A DNA stretch of 64,000 nt from Sporosarcina oncorhynchi (GTDB lineage: Bacteria > Bacillota > Bacilli > Bacillales_A > Planococcaceae): positions 1,298,001-1,362,000 of the forward strand of contig NZ_CP129118.1 of assembly GCF_033304615.1 (NCBI RefSeq). Reading direction: 5' to 3'. Shown one piece after another: positions 54,104 to 63,024 of this stretch (positions within the stretch are counted from its first letter, which is position 1; each line of letters opens with the position of its first letter). Made by a program: the position numbers and the translations under genes. Below the pieces are notes generated by a model. That model was not told the DNA's origin. It worked only from the letters and a program-made list of their open reading frames with translations, and did not search any database.

Positions 54104-54536
54104 TATTTATGTACCCCTCTACATTAAATTGCGTATTTTTCTCATCGTTTTTAATAGAAACGATAATATTTAAAAGATTACTTTTGGCTTCTTTTTCGTC
54201 CTGAGATACTTTAATTACGAGATGGTAATTTTCCCCATTCAACTGCATGAGATAAAGTTCTTTGCAGTTTTCAGTTGAACAATTAGAATAGGTGTATTTT
54301 TTACTATTAAATAGATAGCTAGTTTGATTAGATGGTTGCTCTATATAAGCGTATTGATCCGCTTTTAATCTATTTAAAGTTGCTTCAGCCAAATTAATCA
54401 TCACAAGTCTGTCCATATTTGAATTTGAAATCTTCTTTGCATTAATAATCATAGGGTAGAAACTCAATAAAACAATTGTGATAATGACCAATGAAGCGAC
54501 AACTTCCAGTAAAGAAAACCCTTTTTGGTTTTTCAA
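54084..54536 (-). CDS. Minor pilin / pseudopilin (PilV-like)
   Basis: 150 residues beginning MKNQKG with FSLLEVVASLVIITIVLLSF directly after, giving a five- to six-residue leader, cleavage after Gly and Glu at +5. The start TTG 54536 is preceded by AAAGGAG at 8 bp; the in-frame TTG at 54557 overlaps this site. A Cys pair (CSTENCKEL, ~75-83) could form a disulfide in the globular part. First gene of the minus-strand minor-pilin operon and divergent from the VanW/G5 gene, 184 bp away. Confidence 0.8.
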   Translation of the reverse strand: MKNQKGFSLLEVVASLVIITIVLLSFYPMIINAKKISNSNMDRLVMINLAEATLNRLKADQYAYIEQPSNQTSYLFNSKKYTYSNCSTENCKELYLMQLNGENYHLVIKVSQDEKEAKSNLLNIIVSIKNDEKNTQFNVEGYINNASKEE

Positions 54537-54740
54537 GTTTTCTACTCCTTTCGACAAACTCTATTAATTAAATATATTTTATCATAGACTTGCTTGTAAA
54601 TCTCCATCTAATTACTTATAATTAACCTGAACAACAGATTAATAAGTTTCAAAAGTCACATAGCAAGTTAGCTTTTCAATTATTTTAAGATAAAATAGTA
54701 ATCTAAAAGAACCATCCATAGGTCGAGGGAGTGTGTTAAA

Positions 54741-56168
54741 TTGTCGATATCCAATCGTCAGAATAAGGTTTTCATCTTTTCTTTCGTCATAATCTTTTCT
54801 TTTTTAACTTTATTAGCAAGCAAGCATGTTGTTGCGGCGGTAAATGGATCTACAATTGCTGGGGTTGAAATTGAAACAGCTGACCGTAATGAAATCAATG
54901 TCCTTGTCAGAGAAAAAGTCTCACAATGGAGAGAGACACCATTAGTCGTTGAAACTGATTATGGTAAGACTGTTTTAGATACGGAGTTATTCGAATTTGA
55001 TATTGAAAATGCCATTAATGAATATATGCATGAAACCAAAATTCCGTGGTATCTGTTCTGGAAGAGTCCTGATAGGGTGGATATCCAGATGCCCGTCTAT
55101 ATTAATCAACAAGTTTCCGACGAACTGAAAAAAGATCCTTCAATTAAGATACAAGATACATTGGAAGTTATTGAGAAAGAGATTGGCCTTCAGCTGAGTA
55201 ATGTTATTGTTGCTGTCCAGCTGGAAGGGGATATCCTTGAAGATGATCGAATCGCCTTGACCACACATGAATTTAATCAACAAAAATTGGCTCTCAATGT
55301 ATTGGTGGACCAGTTAACGGGACTATCCATCATGCCTGGAGAACGAATTTCAATTTTATCTTTAGTGGAAACTGAAGGAATGGATCAGGAATCATTAGAT
55401 TTCATTGCTTCCACAATCTATTCTTTACTCATTCAAACAAATTATGAAATTATAGAAAGACATCCATCCGCTGTTCCTTTAAAAACGTTCACTCCTGGAA
55501 CTGAAGCTCATATAAATCAAAAGCAATCTAAAGATCTCGTTTTTATGAATCCTAATGTAGTCATGGGGACTCTGAAATTCAGTTTTAAGGATGATAACCT
55601 GGTTGCTGAGTTGTATTCAATGCCTTTGGATGTGAAAGTAGAATTCTTCCAGACGGACAAGCATGAAGTTCAGCCGAGAACAATTATCCGTTATTCAAAA
55701 GACCTTGAACCGGGGGATGAAGTGGAAGAGGAGATTGGAGAGACGGGACTTGTAGTGACGTCCTATCGAAAAGTTTCAAGCATGAGCGGGCAATTCGAAA
55801 AAGACGAATATTTAAGTAAAGATTTCTATCCACCAGTTCATCGGGTGATTCTAAAATCTATAGTTCAGCAAGATGTGGGGGGAGATAATGAAATCGATAC
55901 TGATTCAACATTAGATCCAAATCTACCTAATGCTGATAATGGTCAAACTCATGGAGATTCAACTAATCAAAATGGTGCTGGGGAAGGACAGAATCCCTCG
56001 GTGAATGTGGGAACTGGTAACAATAATAAGCCGGATAATGAGACAAAACCATCTAAGGGACAGCAATCCGAATACGATTCAGAAGTTGATACATCTGTCA
56101 ATGACGATTCAGGTGTCACAGTTATTTATGACAAAAGTGGAATGCCTATCAATTCTAGTGGCAAATAG
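54741..56168 (+). CDS. VanW/G5-domain-like secreted or membrane-anchored protein
   Basis: 475 residues. An N-terminal signal anchor (VFIFSFVIIFSFLTLLASKH, ~10-29) is followed by a region like the peptidoglycan-binding domain found before VanW, a degenerate VanW-like part (GERISILSLVE…YEIIERHPSAVP; the usual GGGVCQVS motif is missing) and a G5-like segment (IIRYSKDLEPGDEVEEEIGE…, ~310-375). The tail is Asn/Gly/Asp-rich and disordered. TTG 54741 follows GAGGGAG. It is the first gene of the pilus operon, 12 bp before pilB. A role in anchoring the pilus machine to the cell wall is likely but inferred. Confidence 0.7.
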   Translation: MSISNRQNKVFIFSFVIIFSFLTLLASKHVVAAVNGSTIAGVEIETADRNEINVLVREKVSQWRETPLVVETDYGKTVLDTELFEFDIENAINEYMHETKIPWYLFWKSPDRVDIQMPVYINQQVSDELKKDPSIKIQDTLEVIEKEIGLQLSNVIVAVQLEGDILEDDRIALTTHEFNQQKLALNVLVDQLTGLSIMPGERISILSLVETEGMDQESLDFIASTIYSLLIQTNYEIIERHPSAVPLKTFTPGTEAHINQKQSKDLVFMNPNVVMGTLKFSFKDDNLVAELYSMPLDVKVEFFQTDKHEVQPRTIIRYSKDLEPGDEVEEEIGETGLVVTSYRKVSSMSGQFEKDEYLSKDFYPPVHRVILKSIVQQDVGGDNEIDTDSTLDPNLPNADNGQTHGDSTNQNGAGEGQNPSVNVGTGNNNKPDNETKPSKGQQSEYDSEVDTSVNDDSGVTVIYDKSGMPINSSGK

Positions 56169-56180
56169 GAGGACGATTAT

Positions 56181-57839
56181 ATGTTGAAAAGGAAACGGAT
56201 TGGAGATCTTCTAGTAGAATCGGGTGTCATAACTGACGATCAACTACAAACGGCACTTTCCGAAAAAGAAAGTGAAGAAAAGATCGGGGATTATCTAATC
56301 CGTCAAAACTTGTTAACTGAACAACAGATGATCGAAGTTCTTGAATTCCAACTCGGAATTCCTCATATTCATTTAAATCAAATCCCAATTGAGTCTGATG
56401 TATTGAAGCTTGTTCCTGAAGAATTAGCTAAAAGAGCCTTTGTCATGCCGCTTAAACGAGAAAGAAATAAACTCTTTGTTGCGATGGCTGACCCGATGGA
56501 CTATTTCACAATTGAAGAAATCAGACTGGCGACGGGCTACCAAGTTGAGCCAAGAATTTCATCGAAAACAGACATCATGAGAACGATCACTAAGTTTTAT
56601 GATTTGCAACAATCAATGGATGCAGCAATAATTGGTACTTTACCAACCGAAACAGAAGACGATTCTGAACTGATGGATGAAGATTCACCTATTGTCAGAT
56701 TGGTAAATCAAATTATTGCCAATGGAGTTGCGCAAAATGCAAGTGACATTCATTTTGATCCCCAAGAACATGAGCTGCGTGTCCGTTATCGGGTTGATGG
56801 TGTCCTACGTAATGAGCGATCAATCCCTAAACATATGCAAAATGTAATCATTGCTCGAGTAAAGATACTTGGGAATTTGAATATTACAGAAAATAGAGTC
56901 CCGCAAGATGGAAGGATTAAAACTACGGTCAATCTTAAACCAATTGACATTCGACTTTCCACATTACCAACGGTTTACGGTGAGAAAATTGTTATGCGAA
57001 TACTGGATATGGCTTCAACTTTAAACAGTGTTGATAAACTAGCGTTTTCAGAAAAAAATTTACATAGCTTCAAAAAAATGATAAAAGCACCAAATGGAAT
57101 TGTCCTTGTCACGGGTCCTACCGGATCAGGTAAATCATCGACTTTATACGCTGCATTAAGTTCATTGAATACAGATGAGGTGAATATCATTACGGTTGAA
57201 GATCCAGTTGAGTATCAATTGGAAGGGGTTAACCAAATTCACGTCCGTGAAGATGTGGGATTGACCTTTGCCGCAGGATTAAGATCTATTTTACGACAGG
57301 ATCCAGACGTAGTAATGATTGGAGAAATACGGGATCTTGAAACAGCCCAGATAGCTGTGCGAGCCTCGTTAACAGGCCACTTGGTTTTAAGTACATTGCA
57401 TACAAATAGTGCGGTCGAGTCAATTGCTCGTTTACATGACATGGGAGTTGAACCGTTCCTATTATCCTCATCTCTTGTTGGTATTGTTGCTCAAAGACTA
57501 GTGAGGCGTGTATGTAGAGATTGTGGTTATTCGTTCCTACCAGACGAAGCTACATGTACATTTTTTGAGCAAAACGGTATTGTTGTCACTGAACTTCGAC
57601 GCGGAAAAGGGTGCCCATCTTGTAATAATACGGGCTTCAGAGGAAGGATTGCAATACAAGAAGTTTTGCCTGTCAATCGTGCAATCAAGAATATAATGAT
57701 GTCATCTATGAATACAAATGACATTCGTCAACAAATGAAAATAGATGGTGTTCATTCCATGCTTGAGGATGGATTACATAAAGTGGCGGAAGGAATGACG
57801 ACTCTGGAAGAAGTTATGAGAGTGACAACAGTAGAATAA
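56181..57839 (+). CDS. pilB: Type IV pilus extension ATPase PilB with MshEN-type N-terminus
   Basis: 552-residue secretion ATPase powering pilus extension. The N-terminal ~1-130 residues carry two tandem motifs of the MshEN kind (RIGDLLVESGVITDDQLQTA and KIGDYLIRQNLLTEQQMIEV), which bind c-di-GMP in characterised PilB/MshE proteins. Walker A is GPTGSGKSSTLYA (~310), the Asp box VEDPVEYQLEGVNQ, Walker B LRQDPDVVMIGEIRD (~368), and a C-terminal zinc site CRDCGY…CPSCNN (~445-480). ATG 56181 follows AGGAGG. In B. subtilis the Com pilus ATPase ComGA lacks the MshEN domain as I recall it. Confidence 0.93.
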   Translation: MLKRKRIGDLLVESGVITDDQLQTALSEKESEEKIGDYLIRQNLLTEQQMIEVLEFQLGIPHIHLNQIPIESDVLKLVPEELAKRAFVMPLKRERNKLFVAMADPMDYFTIEEIRLATGYQVEPRISSKTDIMRTITKFYDLQQSMDAAIIGTLPTETEDDSELMDEDSPIVRLVNQIIANGVAQNASDIHFDPQEHELRVRYRVDGVLRNERSIPKHMQNVIIARVKILGNLNITENRVPQDGRIKTTVNLKPIDIRLSTLPTVYGEKIVMRILDMASTLNSVDKLAFSEKNLHSFKKMIKAPNGIVLVTGPTGSGKSSTLYAALSSLNTDEVNIITVEDPVEYQLEGVNQIHVREDVGLTFAAGLRSILRQDPDVVMIGEIRDLETAQIAVRASLTGHLVLSTLHTNSAVESIARLHDMGVEPFLLSSSLVGIVAQRLVRRVCRDCGYSFLPDEATCTFFEQNGIVVTELRRGKGCPSCNNTGFRGRIAIQEVLPVNRAIKNIMMSSMNTNDIRQQMKIDGVHSMLEDGLHKVAEGMTTLEEVMRVTTVE

Positions 57840-57852
57840 GGTTGTGATAACT

Positions 57853-58893
57853 ATGAATTCATTAAGAGGTTTAATGATCGATGCTTTTAATATGGATGCG
57901 TCGGATATCCATTTGACAGTAGATTCGCCCCCTGTATTCCGGATTGATGGGGCATTGAAAAAGCAAGGTGATGAAGTTTTAACGTCAACTCATATTTTAG
58001 AAATGATTGACGAAATCATTCCCCAACGCAAATTGGTGGAACTTGATGAACTAGGTGAGACGGATTTCAATTATGAAGTGGAAGGTATATGCAGATTTCG
58101 AGTAAATGCATACAAGCAGAGACAAACGTTTGCCGTGGCATTGCGACTAATCCCATCAAAAATCCCGACATTGAAAGAATTGGGAATGGAATCGACTTTG
58201 AAAAAGATAGCTGAGAGCAAACAGGGGTTAGTATTGATCACTGGGCCTACAGGTTCAGGAAAAACGACCACGCTTGCAGCAATGTTAGATTATATAAACC
58301 GAAATTTCGATAAACATATTATTACTTTAGAAGATCCCATCGAATATATGCATGAAAATTGTCGTTCTGTCATAAATCAACGGGAAATCGGTTTGGATAC
58401 AACCAGTTTTGCAAAAGGATTACGTGCTGCATTACGGCAAGATCCAGATGTGATACTTGTAGGGGAAATGCGTGATTTGGAGACAATTTCCACAGCCGTG
58501 ACTGCTGCTGAAACAGGCCATCTGGTTTTCGCGACTTTGCATACAAGTACTGCTGCATCTACCATCGATCGCATCATTGATGTGTTTCCACCTGGCCAGC
58601 AAGGACAAATACGACAACAGTTGGCAAACGTTATATTAGGTATCGTATCTCAACGGCTTCTGGCCAGGGCTGGTGGAAGAGGAAGAGTTGCGGCAACCGA
58701 GATCTTATTGCAAACACCGTCTGTATCAAATCTGATTCGTAGTGAAAAAGTGCATCAGTTACCGAATGTGTTGCAAACAAGCAAAGGATTAGGAATGCAT
58801 ACGATGCAGATGGATATTCAGCGTTTATTAAAAGAAGGAATTATTTCTATGAGCATTGCAAAAATGTATTTGGATGTTGGTGAATTTGAATGA
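57853..58893 (+). CDS. pilT: Type IV pilus retraction ATPase PilT
   Basis: 346-residue hexameric ATPase for pilus retraction. It has the N-terminal PAS-like region, Walker [16 protein letters not shown] (~132), Asp-box LEDPIEYMHENCRSVINQRE, Walker B LRQDPDVILVGEMRDLET (~195) and the PilT-specific SVSNLIRSEKVHQL (AIRNLIRE-type) motif. ATG 57853 has AAGG 11 bp upstream; GTG 57844 is possible. The stop overlaps pilC (ATGA). Bacillus Com pili have no PilT, so the presence here argues for active retraction and possibly twitching motility. Confidence 0.94.
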   Translation: MNSLRGLMIDAFNMDASDIHLTVDSPPVFRIDGALKKQGDEVLTSTHILEMIDEIIPQRKLVELDELGETDFNYEVEGICRFRVNAYKQRQTFAVALRLIPSKIPTLKELGMESTLKKIAESKQGLVLITGPTGSGKTTTLAAMLDYINRNFDKHIITLEDPIEYMHENCRSVINQREIGLDTTSFAKGLRAALRQDPDVILVGEMRDLETISTAVTAAETGHLVFATLHTSTAASTIDRIIDVFPPGQQGQIRQQLANVILGIVSQRLLARAGGRGRVAATEILLQTPSVSNLIRSEKVHQLPNVLQTSKGLGMHTMQMDIQRLLKEGIISMSIAKMYLDVGEFE

Positions 58894-60095
58894 AAACATT
58901 CCGTTATACCGGTAGAAACATGGAAGGTGTATTAAAAAAAGGTGTTATTCAAGCTGATACCCAGGGGAAAGCTATTGAACTATTACGGACAAAAGGAATT
59001 AATCCACGGGAAATACTTGAGTCAAATAGCATTTTCCATAAAAATATTACATTATTTGAATCGGTCAAAAACCAGGATTTTGTCATTTTTTGCCGACAAT
59101 TTGCCACATTGGTGCGGGCGGGTGTCTCTATTGTCGAATCAACTGGAATACTAGCTGCACAAACACCCAGTAAGCTATTGAAAAATTCATTATTTGCAGT
59201 CGAAGCCGATATAAGAGAAGGTATTCCTTTTTCAGATGCAGCGAATAAACATAAAAAAGTTTTCCCCCCGTTATTTGTGAATATGATACGCGCGGGCGAA
59301 CTTACAGGAAGTCTTGACGAAACTCTCGAGAGACTGGCAGCTTATTACGAAAAACAATTTACGTTGAAAAAGAAAGTGCAGTCGACGATGATGTATCCTG
59401 CCGTCTTATTAGTAGTTATTGTGATTGTTGTAATTGGCTTGATGCTGACGGTTGTCCCTCAATTTGCAACAATGTTTGAAGACTTTGGCGCAGAGTTACC
59501 TGCGATTACCTTATTCGTTCTGGCGTTGAGTGACCTTATACAACAATTTTGGTGGCTTGGATTATTGTTAGTTATCGGATTGGTTGTAACATTTGTTTAT
59601 ATTTACAAGAATAATAGTCTTTTTAACTATAATGTGAATTTGATTTTATTAAGAGTACCTGTTTTCGGGAAGTTGTTACAGAAATCCGCGATTGCAAGAA
59701 TGACGAGGACATTATCTTCGCTATTCAGCAGTTCTGTTCCAATTCTGCAGGCATTGACCATCGTAGAGAAAGTTGTAGGGAATCCGGTAGTTGGAAAAGT
59801 TGTGCTGGATTCCAGGACAAGCCTTGAACAAGGTGGGACACTTTCAGAGCCGTTGCGGAAAAGTTGGATATTTCCACCGCTTGTTCATCAAATGACCGCG
59901 ATTGGTGAGAAGACAGGGTCACTTGATTATATGCTTGAGAAAATAGCGGATTTTTATGAAGCGGATGTTGACAGGACGGTTGATACATTAAAAGGGTTAA
60001 TTGAACCTCTTATGATTGTCATTCTCGCTGGAGTAGTCGGTATGATTGTTCTATCAATCATGGTACCGATGTTCAGTCTGTTCGAGCAAATTTAA
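58890..60095 (+). CDS. pilC: Type IV pilus inner-membrane platform protein PilC
   Basis: 401-residue platform protein with two homologous T2SF domains. Membrane helices lie near ~165-195, ~215-240 and ~370-395. FCRQFATLVRAGVSIVESTG opens the first domain and MTRTLSSLFSSSVPILQALT the second; GEKTGSLDYMLEKIADFYE is the family signature near the end. ATG 58890 overlaps pilT. It connects the ATPases to pilin assembly. Confidence 0.95.
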   Translation: MKTFRYTGRNMEGVLKKGVIQADTQGKAIELLRTKGINPREILESNSIFHKNITLFESVKNQDFVIFCRQFATLVRAGVSIVESTGILAAQTPSKLLKNSLFAVEADIREGIPFSDAANKHKKVFPPLFVNMIRAGELTGSLDETLERLAAYYEKQFTLKKKVQSTMMYPAVLLVVIVIVVIGLMLTVVPQFATMFEDFGAELPAITLFVLALSDLIQQFWWLGLLLVIGLVVTFVYIYKNNSLFNYNVNLILLRVPVFGKLLQKSAIARMTRTLSSLFSSSVPILQALTIVEKVVGNPVVGKVVLDSRTSLEQGGTLSEPLRKSWIFPPLVHQMTAIGEKTGSLDYMLEKIADFYEADVDRTVDTLKGLIEPLMIVILAGVVGMIVLSIMVPMFSLFEQI

Positions 60096-60197
60096 AAGGT
60101 CTAAAACACTGAAAGGAGGTGAAAAAAGAGAGTGGACGAATGTAAACGATTTGAAACAAGTGATAAGAGATGTGCACACAAAAATGGAGGTAATACT

Positions 60198-60641
60198 ATG
60201 AAAAAGTTCTTCGCGAAGCGATTAAAAAATGAAAAAGGTTTGACGTTGATTGAGCTACTAGCTGTTATTGTTATCTTGGCTATTATTGCTGCAATTGCAG
60301 TTCCGGCGATTGGGAATATTATTGATAACTCTAAGGATTCTTCAAAACTTGCAGCTGCTTCAAACATCCTTGCAGGAGCTAAAATCGCTGCAACTGATGG
60401 GGCTTGTGAAGAAAGTAACGATGGTTCTATTACATGTGACAAAGATGACTTGAAAGGATATGTTGAAAATGTCAAAGAGGAAAAAGGTACAACGTTAAAT
60501 TATGGTGCTGATAAAGATACTGATGGTAATTGGACTGTGACTTACAATGGCTTAACAAACTTCAATTCTAAAAAATACAAGGACGAATCAATAGCAAGTC
60601 CTTTAGCTGAATCAAAGTTGAATGAATTGCTAAGTAAGTAA
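60198..60641 (+). CDS. pilA: Major type IV pilin (prepilin)
   Basis: 147-residue prepilin: a 14-residue basic leader MKKFFAKRLKNEKG, then LTLIELLAVIVILAIIAAIA with Glu at +5, followed by a small soluble domain with one Cys pair (CEESNDGSITC). PilD would cleave after Gly14. ATG 60198 follows TGGAGG. A second, stronger ribosome binding site (AAAGGAGGTG, 60112-60121) precedes an in-frame GTG at 60132 that would add 22 residues to the leader, so two forms are possible. A hairpin at 60652-60680 directly after the gene may favour pilin-only transcripts. Symbol by function; the locus name is uncertain. Confidence 0.88.
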   Translation: MKKFFAKRLKNEKGLTLIELLAVIVILAIIAAIAVPAIGNIIDNSKDSSKLAAASNILAGAKIAATDGACEESNDGSITCDKDDLKGYVENVKEEKGTTLNYGADKDTDGNWTVTYNGLTNFNSKKYKDESIASPLAESKLNELLSK

Positions 60642-60651
60642 TACTTTTGAA

Positions 60652-60680
60652 GCGGCAGCACCCCTGCTGCCGCATTTCTT
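60652..60680 (+). terminator. Hairpin after the major pilin (partial terminator)
   Basis: GCGGCAGCA (60652-60660) and TGCTGCCGC (60665-60673) form a perfect 9-bp GC-rich stem with a CCCC loop, followed by ATTTCTTT. It could end most transcripts, giving more pilin mRNA than pilMNO, while some read through. Confidence 0.8.
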
Positions 60681-60750
60681 TAGTTATCTTATCGAGCGAG
60701 TGAATCCTCATTCGTTGGAAAAGGGAACTGAAAGCTGAAGGGGGATTAGC

Positions 60751-61728
60751 ATGTTTGCCAAATTAGGTAAGAAAACGCCTATATCTGTCGAGTTAAATGA
60801 TTACATATTTCGTTTATTAATTAAAGATCCTAGCGCACAGGGTGACTATTCAATTTATGAATCAGCTATTGAAGAAGGGCTTATTCACAACGGTGAGATT
60901 TTGAATGAACTTGCTCTTTTTGAACATATCAAGTCGACATTAGGTGAATGGGGAATGAAGAAACTCCCGGTTAATTTTTTTGTGCCGGATCCATTTGTGT
61001 TGATGAGACCGATTGACGTCCCGACTGATTTGCGTTCAGGTTCTTTGCTTGGATTCATTCAGATGGAAGTCGGTCACTCTATTCATTTGCCGTTCGATAA
61101 TCCAGTTCTGGATATTCACGATGCGAATTCAGACGATGGGAAAGCGGTTTTATACGCTGCGCCTGCTCAAGATGTGCGTCGCATAGCTTCTTTGTATGAT
61201 GATGCGTCCTTAGAGCCTGAAATTGCAGATGTACGTATGTTAGCAAATGCAAGATTTTTATTGCAGTCTGGTGTGTTGGTACAAGGAAAGACGGTTCTTG
61301 TGGCGGATTGGATACATAATGGCGTTTCCATCGGAATTTTTGGAGGAGACGAATTGGAATTCCTTCGGTTCCAAGAAATCCAGGCACCTCTAGCTGATTG
61401 GAAAGTGGAAAGCGAAACGGATCAGCTTGTAACCTTCTCTTATATCGGTGATGAGATGGATTATAAGAATCAGCTGATTGACCAGGTTTTGGAGATTGGA
61501 CGAATTATTAACTTTTATCAGTTCTCCTTACATAAGGGTGAAAAAACTGTCGATGAAATTGTGTTAATGGGCGATAACCCAGAACTACGCTATATTCAAG
61601 AACAGTTGCAAGAAGCTCAAGGACAAGCCATTACTGTCATCGATAACAGTTTCGTTAACAGAAGCTATCCGGGTTTGTTTGGTCGTCACGCCGCCCTCAT
61701 CGGATTGTCATTAAAGGGGGAAGAGTGA
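60751..61728 (+). CDS. pilM: Type IV pilus assembly protein PilM (divergent)
   Basis: 325-residue actin-like cytosolic protein that binds the N-terminus of PilN. It begins MFAKLGKKTPISVELNDYIF, without the DIG(S/T) phosphate loop seen in standard PilM, so nucleotide binding may be lost. Other regions fit: LPVNFFVPDPFVLMRPIDVP, VLVADWIHNGVSIGIFGG and GDNPELRYIQEQLQEAQGQA. ATG 60751 follows AAGGGGG. The next gene starts at the base after its stop, and the pilN product has the matching INLLP motif. Assignment rests on order plus fold-level resemblance. Confidence 0.82.
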   Translation: MFAKLGKKTPISVELNDYIFRLLIKDPSAQGDYSIYESAIEEGLIHNGEILNELALFEHIKSTLGEWGMKKLPVNFFVPDPFVLMRPIDVPTDLRSGSLLGFIQMEVGHSIHLPFDNPVLDIHDANSDDGKAVLYAAPAQDVRRIASLYDDASLEPEIADVRMLANARFLLQSGVLVQGKTVLVADWIHNGVSIGIFGGDELEFLRFQEIQAPLADWKVESETDQLVTFSYIGDEMDYKNQLIDQVLEIGRIINFYQFSLHKGEKTVDEIVLMGDNPELRYIQEQLQEAQGQAITVIDNSFVNRSYPGLFGRHAALIGLSLKGEE

Positions 61729-62319
61729 ATGATCGCAGATATAAATCTACTGCCTAAACGGGAGAAAAGGACAAATGGGGATCGAATCTATCTGTTCTCT
61801 GTCTTTGCAGTCTTTTTGCTGGTAGCTGCATACATAGCTTATTCGTATATGAGTTCTAAGCAAGAACTAGTTCAAGCTGAAGCGTATAAAGAAACTGTTG
61901 AATCTGAAATTGCTGTTTTACAGATGCAGGTAGAGGAACAGACGGGTAATCAAGCCACTTCACGTGTTGCGGCGGTAAACTTCATTGAATATGTTTCTTA
62001 TGATGTCACGCCCATCATGAGTGATGTCAATAAACGTTTACCTGAACATGCTTATCTAAGAGAACTGAATTTCTCAGAAAGCAGTGTCTTACTGCAAACT
62101 GAATTTGAAAATAAAACACAAGTGAACTTATTCTTGTCTTCCTTACAATCTAGTCCACTTTATGTTGATGCTACCATTCAAGAAATCAATTCCTTTACTC
62201 AAAATTCCAGTGATTCAACGGATAATACGTCAATGTTTGAAGAGTTGCCAATGTATTCAGTAGCTTTCACACTGGTAATTGATCCAAACAAGATCAGAGT
62301 GCAGGAGGTAGTAAGATGA
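61729..62319 (+). CDS. pilN: Type IV pilus assembly protein PilN
   Basis: 196-residue membrane protein. The cytosolic N-terminus MIADINLLPKREKR contains the INLLP motif that docks to PilM; one transmembrane helix follows (~22-42), then a coiled coil (EAYKETVESEIAVLQMQVEE) and a ferredoxin-like outer domain. ATG 61729 starts right after the pilM stop and follows GGGGGAAGAG. The stop overlaps pilO (ATGA). Family length and layout are normal. Confidence 0.88.
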   Translation: MIADINLLPKREKRTNGDRIYLFSVFAVFLLVAAYIAYSYMSSKQELVQAEAYKETVESEIAVLQMQVEEQTGNQATSRVAAVNFIEYVSYDVTPIMSDVNKRLPEHAYLRELNFSESSVLLQTEFENKTQVNLFLSSLQSSPLYVDATIQEINSFTQNSSDSTDNTSMFEELPMYSVAFTLVIDPNKIRVQEVVR

Positions 62320-63011
62320 ATACGAATAAAAGAACATTGAACCTTCTTTTAACTCTATTAATGATTGTAGTGATTTTTTCTGCTTTTTATTATTTCTTAT
62401 CACCATTAAAAAACTCTGTAAAATCAACTAAAAGTAATATTGAGACGGCGGAACAGGAAAAGAGAGCTTTGGAGGCACGCTTAGAAGCTTCAGGTTGGGA
62501 ACAGGATTCCGGTGATGAAAGGGAACTGATTACGAAGTTGCCTAAAGACCGAGATGTCCAGATGATCATTCAATTATTACAGGAAGCAGAATTGACGACT
62601 GGTTCAGTTATACAATCAATCGTTTTCAACGATTATGACGAGTCTGCTACTAATAAGCAGTTGCCAGGGCTTTCGGAAGCTGACGAGGAGGAGTCTGCAG
62701 AGACGGTGGAAGAAACAGGAATAGAAGATCAAAATAACCCTGGTTCCTCCACTGAACTATCTGAACCACCTGTTACTAAAATGACGATTGCGGATATACC
62801 TCCAACCTTGCAACTCTTAACCTTACAAATTTCAGTTGTCCATGAGGATTATGAACAATTATATTCATTCATTGAAGAAATTGAAAAGCATGAACGGATT
62901 ATTACTATTGAAGGGGTTCAATTAAATTTGCCAGGGGAAATGATAAATATTGATCAGCTGGAAACAGCATCTTCCTCAATTCAACTGACCACCTTTTATA
63001 TGAAAGATTGA
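62316..63011 (+). CDS. pilO: Type IV pilus assembly protein PilO-like
   Basis: 231-residue bitopic membrane protein: one N-terminal transmembrane helix (LNLLLTLLMIVVIFSAFYYF, ~8-27), a coiled coil (~35-65), a Glu-rich low-complexity stretch (~115-150) and a C-terminal domain with the PilO-type SVVHEDYEQLYSFIEEIEKH (~175-194). It would pair with PilN in the alignment subcomplex. The sequence is poorly conserved, so the call rests on order, topology and this segment. ATG 62316 overlaps pilN by 4 bp. Confidence 0.8.
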   Translation: MNTNKRTLNLLLTLLMIVVIFSAFYYFLSPLKNSVKSTKSNIETAEQEKRALEARLEASGWEQDSGDERELITKLPKDRDVQMIIQLLQEAELTTGSVIQSIVFNDYDESATNKQLPGLSEADEEESAETVEETGIEDQNNPGSSTELSEPPVTKMTIADIPPTLQLLTLQISVVHEDYEQLYSFIEEIEKHERIITIEGVQLNLPGEMINIDQLETASSSIQLTTFYMKD

Positions 63012-63024
63012 AGGTGAACTAGAT

